Shown: piece after piece, positions 1 through 7,666 of the stretch
Layout of the letters: each line of letters opens with the position of its first letter
Numbering within the stretch: position 1 is the stretch's first letter
NCBI GenBank assembly: GCA_965656535.1
Contig: CBFHKX010000004.1
Location: 124,001 to 188,000 of the forward strand
Direction of reading: 5' to 3'
Source of the DNA: Lishizhenia sp965656535
GTDB lineage: Bacteria; Bacteroidota; Bacteroidia; Flavobacteriales_D; Crocinitomicaceae
Length of the DNA: 64,000 nt
The notes under the pieces: model-generated
The model's database searches: none
The model's input: only the letters and a program-made list of their open reading frames with translations
What the model was told of the DNA's origin: nothing
Position numbers and translations under genes: made by a program

Positions 1-180
1 AACTTGTCCCCTTACTATACTTCAGGTGGATTAAGCGAAATCACATTCCGTGATTATGCTGCAAGATTGTATGACGTGTTGTCAATTATCGTGTGAAACT
101 ATTTTTTTACGAGACTCATCTCACGTCTCGACATGCTTACACTAAACCAACTCGATTGCTGTCAAATCCAAGTCAGCCCC
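1..180 (-). ncRNA. ssrA: tmRNA (5' portion, truncated by window edge)
   Basis: Transfer-messenger RNA that rescues stalled ribosomes. Read on the minus strand, the gene begins at 180 with GGGGCTGACTTGGATTTGAC, the conserved tmRNA 5' end (half of the tRNA-like domain). The PK1 stem follows (CGAGAC at 125-130 with GTCTCG at 110-115 in plus coordinates), then an A-rich single-stranded stretch and a tag frame. The tag frame at 83-54 reads GAC AAC ACG TCA TAC AAT CTT GCA GCA TAA, peptide DNTSYNLAA, matching the nine-residue pattern of Bacteroides tags (GETNYALAA) at T, Y and LAA. A hairpin (TCAC-GGAAT-GTGA) follows the tag stop. The 3' half, with the remaining pseudoknots and acceptor end, lies outside the window. 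The resume codon is assigned by analogy with the UAGUC-GCA context of E. coli. Identity is very likely; the exact 5' end is inferred. Confidence 0.93.
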
Positions 181-220
181 AGGTATTAAACCTATTTTTC
201 TCGTTCGAAAATAAGGAATA

Positions 221-228
221 CAAAGATA
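221..228 (-). promoter_or_regulatory. -7 promoter box upstream of ssrA
   Basis: TATCTTTG on the minus strand fits the Bacteroidota TAnnTTTG -7 box exactly. It lies about 40 nt before the mature tmRNA 5' end, so a short leader removed by RNase P is expected. No clear TTG -33 element is seen. Confidence 0.65.
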
Positions 229-363
229 GCGGTTTAATTAAGAATTAAGAATTATTGAATTAAGAATTCTGTTATTTTTTGGTAAAAAGAGCGGTTGTTA
301 TTCAATTAAGGTTCAGAAGTTAAAATATTCAAAGCTACAGCCTTAAGTTTCAACTAACTTTTA
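229..363. other. Intergenic, AT-rich
   Basis: Non-coding stretch between the ssrA promoter and the aminotransferase stop. It holds a short imperfect direct repeat of the AATTAAGAATT type around 237-269 and no hairpin with a U-tract. No gene was recognised. Confidence 0.5.
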
Positions 364-1557
364 TTAGTTGGCTGTTTCCAAAATAGCTTGCCTAATAATT
401 TCCCCGGCTTTTTGCATTTCGTCTTTCGTAATGTTTATTGGCGGACTCAACCTAAACGAGTAGGGGTGAGATAAAAACCAAAATGAAATTAAGCCTAGTT
501 CCAAGCAACGTTTTACAACTTTCTCTACGCGTTCAAAAGAAACCATGTCAATCGCAAACATTTGACCAACTCTCCTAATTTGCTTTACTTCTTTGAGGTC
601 AGAAAGCATATCTTCTAAAAGCTGACCATTACGTTCTAATGCTTCAAAATCAATTTCTTCTTTTAAAACTTTAACACACGCTGCTGCTGCTGCACAAACC
701 ACTGGGTGTCCGCCAAAAGTAGTAATGTGTCCAAGCATAGGGTTATGTGTAAGTAGTTGCATTTTATCATAACTAGAAACAAAAGCACCAATTGGCATTC
801 CTCCGCCAAGGGCTTTACCTAACGTTAATATATCAGGAACCACATTATCGTATAAATCAAAAGCGAAAATAGAACCTGCACGTCCCATTCCGCATTGAAT
901 TTCATCAAAGATGAGCTGTGTGCCTGTTTCCGTGCATTTTTTTCTAAGCGCTTGCAAATAAGGTTCGCATGCTTTTCTAACACCGGCATCACCTTGTATA
1001 GGCTCTATAATCACAGCTGCAGTTTTATGTGTGATCTTTGCTAAATCTTTTGTTTTATTAAAATCTATAAATTTTATATCGGGTAAAAGAGGTCGGTACG
1101 CAGCTTTTTTAGTTTCGTTACCCGAAACGCTAAGAGAACCGTGAGTAGAACCGTGGTAAGCACCTCTAAACGAAATAATTTCTGATCTTCCTGTAATTCG
1201 TTTGGCAAGTTTTAAGGCAGCTTCGTTGGCTTCTGTACCTGAATTTACTGTGTATACGCAATTTAATTCTTCGGGTAAAATAGAGGTTAATTCTTCTGCT
1301 AGAGCAACTTGAGCATCTTGGATAAATTCTCCATACACCATCACGTGTAAATGTCTGTCTATTTGATTTTTTAACGCTTCAGTAACTACCGGATGATTGT
1401 GTCCTATGTTATTTACCGCAACACCTGCGATCATATCCATATAGGCTTTTCCCGCTTTGTCGTAAATATAAATTCCCTCTGCTTTGTCTACATCAATGAG
1501 GTAAGGAAAGGGATTAGTTTGTCCTTGCAGTTTTAAGAATTTCGAAGCATTATCCAT
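364..1557 (-). CDS. Class III PLP aminotransferase (ornithine/acetylornithine type)
   Basis: Fold-type I, class III aminotransferase of 397 residues, the usual family length. The family transfers amino groups from omega- or alpha-amino acids with pyridoxal phosphate. Visible hallmarks are the PLP-phosphate region SGTEANEAALKLA (about residues 106-118), the aspartate motif DEIQCGMGRAG (about 217-227) and the Schiff-base lysine in LTLGKALGGGMP (about 245-256), followed by TTFGGHPV. The protein is complete and soluble. Bacteroidota databases call such proteins aspartate aminotransferase family protein; ornithine, acetylornithine or another omega-amino acid substrate cannot be settled from sequence. 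The start is ATG, four bases after a perfect -7 box, so the mRNA is probably leaderless. It appears to be a single-gene unit, since the next gene upstream ends 41 bp away and the promoter lies in that gap. Confidence 0.88.
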   Translation of the reverse strand: MDNASKFLKLQGQTNPFPYLIDVDKAEGIYIYDKAGKAYMDMIAGVAVNNIGHNHPVVTEALKNQIDRHLHVMVYGEFIQDAQVALAEELTSILPEELNCVYTVNSGTEANEAALKLAKRITGRSEIISFRGAYHGSTHGSLSVSGNETKKAAYRPLLPDIKFIDFNKTKDLAKITHKTAAVIIEPIQGDAGVRKACEPYLQALRKKCTETGTQLIFDEIQCGMGRAGSIFAFDLYDNVVPDILTLGKALGGGMPIGAFVSSYDKMQLLTHNPMLGHITTFGGHPVVCAAAAACVKVLKEEIDFEALERNGQLLEDMLSDLKEVKQIRRVGQMFAIDMVSFERVEKVVKRCLELGLISFWFLSHPYSFRLSPPINITKDEMQKAGEIIRQAILETAN

Positions 1558-1561
1558 AAAG

Positions 1562-1569
1562 CAAAAATA
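1562..1569 (-). promoter_or_regulatory. -7 box abutting the aminotransferase start
   Basis: TATTTTTG on the minus strand, then CTTT, then the ATG at 1557. This places the expected transcription start on or beside the start codon (leaderless class). Confidence 0.55.
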
Positions 1570-1598
1570 AGGATAAGAAATAGTCTAGCGACTTAAAA

Positions 1599-2063
1599 TT
1601 AGTTTCTTCGTCTACCTTTTAACTCTTCTAAAAGTTTTTTCTTAAAAGCCCTTTCAATTTCTGGTAGTTGTGCTGTTTTTGCATAACCAATAATTGCAGC
1701 TATTTCTTTATTAGAAGTTGTTTTTAAAGCAGCAATTTTCAATTCTAATGCATTAACTTCTTTTAGCAGTTTTTCAGCTTCACTATCTGATATGTTTTCC
1801 GTTTCAGATATACTTTTCATTTTTTTGCGGACATCTTTTTTATAGTCTCTAAAATCTAGGGTGAACTTATCGTAGATCGACCAAAATTGGGTGGAGTCTG
1901 ACTGGGAAAGATCTAACTGAGTGCTAATAAACGCTCTTCTCAGCTTTTCAATTTTTGCTCTTTCTTCTTTTTTTATCCCCATTTCTCCTTGTAATGGTTT
2001 GTGTTTTTGTGCAAAAAGTGTGCTACTAAAAATAAGTAGGGCAATAAGTGTGAAATTTTTCAT
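1599..2063 (-). CDS. Periplasmic helical protein of an ECF sigma operon
   Basis: A 154-residue exported protein with a signal peptide (MKNFTLIALLIFSSTLFAQ) followed by a charged, almost wholly helical body. The region QLDLSQSDSTQFWSIYDKF and a basic C-terminus ending RRRN resemble proteins labelled sensor of ECF-type sigma factor in Flavobacteriia, with loose similarity to Spy/CpxP-like helical periplasmic proteins. It is the last gene of a three-gene unit (sigma factor, one-TM protein, this gene), starting one base after the previous stop. A role in envelope stress sensing is inferred from the operon; no ligand is known. The family label is moderately sure, the mechanism is not. Confidence 0.7.
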   Translation of the reverse strand: MKNFTLIALLIFSSTLFAQKHKPLQGEMGIKKEERAKIEKLRRAFISTQLDLSQSDSTQFWSIYDKFTLDFRDYKKDVRKKMKSISETENISDSEAEKLLKEVNALELKIAALKTTSNKEIAAIIGYAKTAQLPEIERAFKKKLLEELKGRRRN

Positions 2064-2064
2064 G

Positions 2065-2520
2065 TTAACTGTTTTTATTATTGTTTTCTTCTATAAAATA
2101 TTCCTCTAAATAAACTTCTAGGGCTTCAGCATCTATAGATTCAAGTTCAGATTCTTTAATCTCTATTTGAGGATCGATTTCAAATACCTCAGCAATTAAT
2201 TCTTCTTCAAAAACATCTAAATTTTCTGCGAGGTATTCTTCAACCTCTGCTGTAGAAATTTGTTCCATGTTTAATTGAGCTGAGCTACCTTTTACATCCT
2301 TGTTTGACATTGGAGTAGAGGAAAGCAGAATTACAAAACCTATACAAGCTGCACTCGCTAAGCCAAACCAAAAAGCAGGCTTTTTAAACATAGAAACATC
2401 TTTTTCTGCGTCATCTACTTTTGCGAGAACCTCCTTTTTTAAAGATTCAAAATAGGCAGGGTCAACAGTGGGTTTTTCTGTTTTCTCAATGTGATTAAAT
2501 ATGTTAAACTCTTTCTTCAT
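2065..2520 (-). CDS. Single-pass membrane protein, putative anti-sigma factor
   Basis: A 151-residue protein with a charged cytoplasmic N-terminal part of about 48 residues, one membrane segment (FWFGLASAACIGFVILLSS, about 50-68) and an acidic C-terminal part rich in Glu and Leu (pattern EEYLAENLDVFEEEL and DAEALEVYLEEYF). This topology and its place directly behind an ECF sigma gene fit an anti-sigma factor, but no zinc-binding HxxxCxxC anti-sigma motif is present and no named family was recognised. The downstream gene starts one base after its stop, so they are probably translationally coupled. Function is inferred from context only. Confidence 0.6.
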   Translation of the reverse strand: MKKEFNIFNHIEKTEKPTVDPAYFESLKKEVLAKVDDAEKDVSMFKKPAFWFGLASAACIGFVILLSSTPMSNKDVKGSSAQLNMEQISTAEVEEYLAENLDVFEEELIAEVFEIDPQIEIKESELESIDAEALEVYLEEYFIEENNNKNS

Positions 2521-2544
2521 TTTTTAGTTAGACTTAAAAGTTCG

Positions 2545-3105
2545 TTAATGGTTTAATTCCTTTACAACAAATTCTTTTATTTTTTGAACTGCATGGTGAT
2601 AAGAAGCTTTTAATCCGCCTACAGATGTATTTACCAATTTGCTGATTTCTTCGTATTTCATATCTTCGAAATACTTTAATTCAAAAACTTGAGCTTGTTT
2701 TGCGGGTAAAGCTGTAATAGCGCGTTGTAAAATTTCTTCGATTTTCGTAGCGTCTAGTCCTTCTAATTCTTCCGTGAAATGCGTGAGCTGAATATGAGGT
2801 GCATCTAACTCTCTGTGCTCTTTTTTATTTCTTTTTTCGAGAAACGTATATGTTTCGTTGCGTGCAATAGAGAAAATCCAAGTAGAAAGTGCGCTATCGC
2901 CTTTAAAATTACTTAATCCTTTAAAGGTTTTTAATAAGGTGTTCTGTAAGATGTCGTTACTGTCTTCGTGGTTTTTGGTTAGTCGCCTAATTTGCCAGTA
3001 AGTTTGTTCGCTATACTGTTTTACGATGTTTGCAAAGGCTTTATTTGCAAAAACTCCTCCTTGATTAAAAAGTTTAAGTATTTCTTTATCATCAAGAAGG
3101 AGCAT
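2545..3105 (-). CDS. RNA polymerase sigma factor, ECF subfamily
   Basis: Sigma-70 family factor of 186 residues with region 2 and region 4 only, the usual ECF size. Region 2 includes LTKNHEDSNDILQNTLLKTFKGL and STWIFSIARNETYTFLEKR. Region 4 includes LPAKQAQVFELKYFEDMKYEE followed by ISKLVNTSVGGLKASYHHA, the -35 recognition helix-turn-helix. It heads a three-gene unit with a one-TM protein and an exported helical protein, an arrangement typical of signal-responsive ECF systems. The start ATG precedes the conserved region by a normal distance. A weak -7-like sequence (TATTTTTC) lies about 30 bp upstream inside an inverted repeat. Confident as ECF sigma; regulon unknown. Confidence 0.9.
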   Translation of the reverse strand: MLLLDDKEILKLFNQGGVFANKAFANIVKQYSEQTYWQIRRLTKNHEDSNDILQNTLLKTFKGLSNFKGDSALSTWIFSIARNETYTFLEKRNKKEHRELDAPHIQLTHFTEELEGLDATKIEEILQRAITALPAKQAQVFELKYFEDMKYEEISKLVNTSVGGLKASYHHAVQKIKEFVVKELNH

Positions 3106-3129
3106 ATATTTTAATTGAAATTTGAAATT

Positions 3130-3181
3130 CGTAATTAGAAAAATAAGATTTCCAATGTTAAATCTCTCATTTCTAATTACG
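3130..3181. repeat. 12-bp perfect inverted repeat between transketolase and sigma genes
   Basis: CGTAATTAGAAA (3130-3141) pairs perfectly with TTTCTAATTACG (3170-3181). Inside lies a second 6-bp stem (AGATTT 3146-3151 with AAATCT 3160-3165), giving one long hairpin with a 4x4 internal loop. It begins immediately after the stop codon of the transketolase C-subunit gene. There is no long U-tract, so it may be an mRNA 3'-end stabiliser, a weak terminator or a regulator site. Confidence 0.55.
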
Positions 3182-4135
3182 CTATTTGCGTTTAATTACT
3201 TTCTGGCAAGCGTCAACAATATTTTGTGTATCAATACCATATTTGGTCATTAATTCTGCAGGTGTTCCAGATTCTCCAAACGTATCGTTTACACCTACAA
3301 ACTCTTGCGGAGTAGGATTATTGGTTGCTAAAACATGGGCAACGCTTTCACCTAAACCTCCCGCAATCATGTGTTCTTCTGCAGAAACTACACACTTTGT
3401 CTTGCTTACAGAATCTAAGACTGCCTTTGCATCAAAAGGTTTAATGGTGTGCATATTTATTACTTCTACACTAATTCCTTTTTCATTTAATTCTTCGGCA
3501 GCTTCTATGGCTTTCCATACTAAATGTCCGCAAGCTACAATAGTAACATCTGTACCTTCAATTAAAACATCAGCTTTCCCAATTTCAAACTTTTTATCTT
3601 CTGGTGTGAAGATGGGAACAGATGGTCTTCCAAAACGAAGATAAACCGGACCAACATGTTCGGAGATTGCAACAGTTGCAGCTTTCGTTTGGTTATAGTC
3701 ACACGGAACGATTACAGTCATATTTGGCAACATTTTCATCATACCAATATCTTCTAAAATTTGGTGTGTTGCGCCATCTTCTCCTAGTGTTAAACCTGCG
3801 TGAGATGCACAAATTTTAACGTTTTTGTTAGAGTAGGCGATAGATTGTCTAATTTGATCATAAACCCTACCTGTAGAAAAGTTAGCAAAAGTACCTGTGT
3901 AAGGAATTTTACCACCGATAGTCATACCGGCTGCCATACCCATCATATTTGCTTCTGCAATTCCTACTTGGAAAAAACGATCTGGGTTTTCATCTTTAAA
4001 CGCATTCATTTTTAAAGATCCTGTTAAATCTGCACAGAGTGCAACAACATCTTTATTGGTTTTGCCTAATTCTTGAAGTCCAGCTCCAAATCCAGAGCGC
4101 GTATCTTTTTTACCGAGTACTTCAATTTTTTTCAT
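3182..4135 (-). CDS. Transketolase, C-terminal subunit (split transketolase)
   Basis: The pyrimidine-binding and C-terminal domains of transketolase as a separate 317-residue polypeptide. Transketolase moves two-carbon units between pentose-phosphate and glycolytic sugars with thiamine diphosphate. Visible are the Pyr-domain segments FFQVGIAEANMMGMAAGM (the catalytic Glu region that contacts the aminopyrimidine) and GLTLGEDGATHQILEDIGMM, then a C-terminal domain starting near AVLDSVSKTKCVVSAEEH. Splitting into N and C polypeptides is common in Bacteroidota and in Archaea; the partner lies at 5502-6344. Unusually, a von Willebrand A gene sits between the two halves. Ten bases separate this start from the VWA stop, so all three are probably cotranscribed. 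Confidence 0.92.
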   Translation of the reverse strand: MKKIEVLGKKDTRSGFGAGLQELGKTNKDVVALCADLTGSLKMNAFKDENPDRFFQVGIAEANMMGMAAGMTIGGKIPYTGTFANFSTGRVYDQIRQSIAYSNKNVKICASHAGLTLGEDGATHQILEDIGMMKMLPNMTVIVPCDYNQTKAATVAISEHVGPVYLRFGRPSVPIFTPEDKKFEIGKADVLIEGTDVTIVACGHLVWKAIEAAEELNEKGISVEVINMHTIKPFDAKAVLDSVSKTKCVVSAEEHMIAGGLGESVAHVLATNNPTPQEFVGVNDTFGESGTPAELMTKYGIDTQNIVDACQKVIKRK

Positions 4136-4145
4136 AATGATTAAT

Positions 4146-5501
4146 TTAAAGATTTAATGTTATCGTTCTATTTGATGTTATTCTAAAGTCTTGTTTTTTG
4201 GTGTAGTTTGTAGCCGTTGCGTCTTTTTCTCTATATACTACTTGGTAGTTTCCTGGTTGCAATAACCATTTGTGTTGTGTGCTATTTTCGGCTAAATCAC
4301 ATACCCATGAAAGCGATGCATCTTGGTTTTTCACAAAAATTTGTCCTACTAAAGCTGTAGGTGATTTTAATCTAACGTAGCCAGGAGACTCTATAGAAAG
4401 TACTTCGTTTTCACTTTGTTTAATTTCTACATCAAAGTAAATCCGGGGAAGTGTGAGTACCTCAACCTTGTATTTCCCTACAATGTAACGCTGTTGTTCC
4501 TCTAAAAACTGTCTGTTCAAGGTTATTAATTTACCGTTTTGCCAAACTCTATAATTGATGAGGTGAGGCTCTGCTTTGTTTCTAATTTTTACAGTTAAAC
4601 TACCTTGTGGTGCATCTACTTCTATGGTATTGTGCTGGTACTTTTTTATGCTAATGTTCTTCTTGTATTTTCTTGGAAGTGTATTCACAACCAAATCATA
4701 TTTTTTATTCGGGTCAATTATCAATGTATCAGGCAATACTTTTTCGTTTAAGGTATGCATGAAAGTGTAGATTAATTTATCTGTACCTGCTTCGTAAAAG
4801 AATAGCGTGGTGTTGGTTTCTAGAGGTTTTTTGTTTATTGTATTCAGATTAACTTGAACCGTGGTGTTTACCAATGCTTTATCAACAACCGTTTTAAGCA
4901 CAGCAGAGAAAGAGTTTCTATCTTCTGCGTTTTTATACTGACCAATACAATCAAATTTCTCTAGGTATTTCATTTCCATTCCCAGACCAATTACAAATGG
5001 ACTGATTGTAATTCCTTTTGCGCGTAATTTATCTGCAATCACACAAGGCTCATCGTCACAGGCTTCTACACCATCTGTGATAAGGATAATGATATTCTTA
5101 GATTGTCTATCAGGAAAATCTCCTGCAGCTGCTTCTAGTGATCGTGCAATCGGTGTAGTACCTTTTGCCTGTATTGAGTTTAATTTACTCTTAATACGTT
5201 CCACATTATTCTGACCAAAAGGAACTTCTAGTTTCGTGTCTTTACAATCTTGATAGGTTGCCGTTATGGGTGATTGGTGACCATAAACGCGCAAACCAAT
5301 CTCTAAATTAGGTACACCTGTTAGGCTATCTACCGTTCGGGTAAGAATATCTTTAGCTACTGTAAGTTTTGATTCGCGTCCCCATTTTAAATTCATAGAA
5401 TTAGACGCATCTAGAATAAATAAAATGCGCGTTAAGTCTTCCTGTGCGAAGGAAAAAAAGCCTACAAAACTTAATATAAATATGCTAACGAGTTTTTTCA
5501 A
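4146..5501 (-). CDS. Secreted VWA-domain protein between the transketolase halves
   Basis: A 451-residue exported protein. It starts with a signal peptide (residues 1-19, ending FSFAQ) followed at once by a von Willebrand A domain (about 24-215). The metal-ion-dependent adhesion site is intact: D31-x-S33-x-S35 in LDASNSM, Thr in KGTTPIARSL and Asp in LITDGVEACDDEP. The rest (about 220-451) looks like several beta-sandwich repeats without a recognised name. The start codon is TTG, directly after the TAA stop of the upstream transketolase gene, with AGGAG eight bases before it; no in-frame ATG would keep the signal peptide. Binding partner unknown. Its insertion between two subunits of a cytosolic enzyme has no obvious functional explanation. 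Confidence 0.8.
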   Translation of the reverse strand: MKKLVSIFILSFVGFFSFAQEDLTRILFILDASNSMNLKWGRESKLTVAKDILTRTVDSLTGVPNLEIGLRVYGHQSPITATYQDCKDTKLEVPFGQNNVERIKSKLNSIQAKGTTPIARSLEAAAGDFPDRQSKNIIILITDGVEACDDEPCVIADKLRAKGITISPFVIGLGMEMKYLEKFDCIGQYKNAEDRNSFSAVLKTVVDKALVNTTVQVNLNTINKKPLETNTTLFFYEAGTDKLIYTFMHTLNEKVLPDTLIIDPNKKYDLVVNTLPRKYKKNISIKKYQHNTIEVDAPQGSLTVKIRNKAEPHLINYRVWQNGKLITLNRQFLEEQQRYIVGKYKVEVLTLPRIYFDVEIKQSENEVLSIESPGYVRLKSPTALVGQIFVKNQDASLSWVCDLAENSTQHKWLLQPGNYQVVYREKDATATNYTKKQDFRITSNRTITLNL

Positions 5502-6344
5502 TTAGTAATCTCCTAATGTTTCATTTAATTGAGAAAGTGCATTCTCTAACTGCTCTGGATTTGGGGCAACACCGTGCCATTTGTGAGAACCCATCATAAA
5601 GTCTACACCTTGTCCCATTTCAGTTTTCATAATAATTACAATTGGTTTACCATTTCCAGTTTTTGCTTTGGCTTGGTTCAATGTATTTATAATTTCTTCC
5701 ATGTTGTGTCCGTCCATTTCAAGAACATCCCAACCAAAAGCTTGCCATTTATTAGAAAGATTACCTAAAGAGAGCACATCGTCAAGGTCTCCATCAATTT
5801 GTCTTCCGTTATAATCTATTGTAGCAATAAGATTATCTACTTTATTTGCAGCAGCATACATTGCAGCTTCCCATATTTGACCTTCTTGTAATTCTCCATC
5901 TCCATGAAGCGTGTAAACTAATGTATCGTCTCCGTTTAATTTTTTAGTAGCAGCTACACCAAGTGCATTTGAAAGACCTTGCCCTAAAGAACCAGATGCC
6001 ATTCTTATACCAGCCAATCCTTTGTCTGTAGAAGGGTGACCTTGAAGCTTAGAACCTAATTTTCTAAATCCTGCTAATTCTGATACTGGAAAATATCCGC
6101 TTCTCGCCAAAACACTGTACCAAACAGGAGAAATGTGTCCGTTAGATAAAAAGAAAACATCTTCACCTTTCGCATCCATACTAAAATGAGTAGGGTTGTG
6201 TTGCATTTGATGTTGGTAAAGCACAGTTAAGAAGTCTGCGCAACCTAAAGATCCTCCTGGATGTCCAGAGTTTACAGCAGCAACCATTCTTACAATATCT
6301 CTTCTTACTTGCGAGGCAAAACCTTCTAAATTCTTAATATCCAT
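5502..6344 (-). CDS. Transketolase, N-terminal subunit (split transketolase)
   Basis: The diphosphate-binding domain of transketolase as a 280-residue protein. The thiamine-diphosphate/Mg motif runs from GDGELQEGQIWEAAMYA to NLIATIDYNGRQ (about residues 147-181). The histidine-containing HPGGSLGCADFL and GHPSTDKGLAGI segments line the substrate channel, and GSHKWHGVAPN closes the domain. It pairs with the C-terminal subunit at 3182-4135 to make a functional enzyme. It is the first gene of a three-gene minus-strand unit with a -7 box about 30 bp upstream. The stop codon abuts the start of the VWA gene, suggesting coupled translation. Confidence 0.93.
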   Translation of the reverse strand: MDIKNLEGFASQVRRDIVRMVAAVNSGHPGGSLGCADFLTVLYQHQMQHNPTHFSMDAKGEDVFFLSNGHISPVWYSVLARSGYFPVSELAGFRKLGSKLQGHPSTDKGLAGIRMASGSLGQGLSNALGVAATKKLNGDDTLVYTLHGDGELQEGQIWEAAMYAAANKVDNLIATIDYNGRQIDGDLDDVLSLGNLSNKWQAFGWDVLEMDGHNMEEIINTLNQAKAKTGNGKPIVIIMKTEMGQGVDFMMGSHKWHGVAPNPEQLENALSQLNETLGDY

Positions 6345-6373
6345 TTTTGACTTATTGACGATTATTTGAGCTA

Positions 6374-6381
6374 CAAAGCTA
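6374..6381 (-). promoter_or_regulatory. -7 box of the transketolase operon
   Basis: TAGCTTTG on the minus strand, an exact TAnnTTTG match, 29 bp before the start at 6344. No clear -33 TTG is visible. Confidence 0.5.
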
Positions 6382-6603
6382 ATTTTTTTACTTGGCTTCT
6401 TACCTAGAAATTTTAATCAACTTTTAAGCAGTTTTAAACAATTTATGTTGTGTTTGACTGTTGTGTCTTATTTAGAATGAGATTAAGTTATCTATTCTAA
6501 AGCAGTTATTAACATCTGTAAGGTAAAACTTTTACTACTTTAGCTACCCGTAGGTTTAGTAAATCTAAGAGAAACACATTATTTTAGCACAAAATTTACA
6601 AAT

Positions 6604-7650
6604 GTGAGAGTATCAAAAGAATTCAAAACAGGTCTCGTTGTAGTATTATCCATATTGCTTTTAATTTTTGGAATAAACTACCTCAAAGGAAACAGCTTTT
6701 TTGGTGGTGATGATGCTTACTATGCTTATTTTCCTCAATCTGGAGGTTTAACAGCTTCATCCTCTGTTACCCTTAATGGAGTAGAAGTAGGTAAAATATT
6801 AGAGGTAAGGTTGCAAGATCCAAATGTTTTTGTAGAATCTGATAAGCGCGTAATTGTTAAGTTCAACATTCAAGATAGAAACCTAATACCAGCAGTTGGT
6901 TCAACTGTTGAAATTGTTCCCGGACTTTTAGATGTAGGAATGACTTTAAGACAAGACTACACCTCAACCACTTTTCATAAAGTAGGCGATACACTTAACG
7001 GAACCGTTTCTCAAAATATTGAAGAGCAATTAGAAGACCAACTTCTGCCTGTTAAAGCAAAATTAGAGAGTCTAATGGGTTCAATAGACGGTATTGTAGT
7101 TTCTGTAAATGCCTTTTGGGATACATCTGCTGCCTACTCTTTAGATGCAAGTTTGGCAGAAGTTCAAACCGCGATTAAACGTTTTGGTAATGTAGCGTAT
7201 AATTTAGATAATCTAATTACAGCTGAAAAAGCGAAGTTGGGTAGAATTTTTACAAATGTTGACAAATTAACCGCGTCACTTAATACTTCAATGAAACAAG
7301 TTGATGTGATTACCAAGAATTTTGAAACAATTTCTGAAGATTTATTGACAGCCGACTTTAAATCGACCATTGAAAAAGCTACGCTTGCTCTTGACGAGTT
7401 TGGTGTGTTAATGGAACAAGTAAACTCTGGAGAAGGTACAGTTGGTAAGTTATTAAATGACGATGCTTTTTATACTACCTTAAATACAGCAACCACTGAG
7501 TTGAATGAACTTGTAGAAGACATTAAAATTCACCCAGAAAGATATATACACATCAGTGTATTTGGCGCCAAAACTAAAGGTGTTCCTTTAACAAAAGAAG
7601 AAGAAAGAAAATTGAGAGAGCTTTTACAAAAGGCAGATTCTCCTAAATAG
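6604..7650 (+). CDS. MlaD/MCE-domain protein
   Basis: A 348-residue protein anchored by one N-terminal membrane helix (about residues 9-27, GLVVVLSILLLIFGINYL), followed by an MCE domain (about 37-115) with the typical GGLTASSSVTLNGVEVGKI and VPGLLDVGMTL segments. The remainder is a long helical region (about 130-330). MCE proteins bind and move lipids between membranes, usually with an ABC transporter; no transporter genes are adjacent here. In Flavobacteriia the gene is often found, as here, next to the Fe-S protein pair downstream. The start is GTG; an overlapping ATG two bases earlier is in another frame. Family assignment is strong; lipid substrate unknown. Confidence 0.87.
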   Translation: MRVSKEFKTGLVVVLSILLLIFGINYLKGNSFFGGDDAYYAYFPQSGGLTASSSVTLNGVEVGKILEVRLQDPNVFVESDKRVIVKFNIQDRNLIPAVGSTVEIVPGLLDVGMTLRQDYTSTTFHKVGDTLNGTVSQNIEEQLEDQLLPVKAKLESLMGSIDGIVVSVNAFWDTSAAYSLDASLAEVQTAIKRFGNVAYNLDNLITAEKAKLGRIFTNVDKLTASLNTSMKQVDVITKNFETISEDLLTADFKSTIEKATLALDEFGVLMEQVNSGEGTVGKLLNDDAFYTTLNTATTELNELVEDIKIHPERYIHISVFGAKTKGVPLTKEEERKLRELLQKADSPK

Positions 7651-7666
7651 ATAGTTAATTAGAGAT

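Noticed and set aside
1..96. Open frame at the left edge ending YAARLYDVLSIIV
   Set aside because: The opposite strand is clearly tmRNA, and no protein family fits the fragment.
110..130. CGAGAC/GTCTCG as a stand-alone terminator
   Set aside because: It is the PK1 stem of tmRNA.
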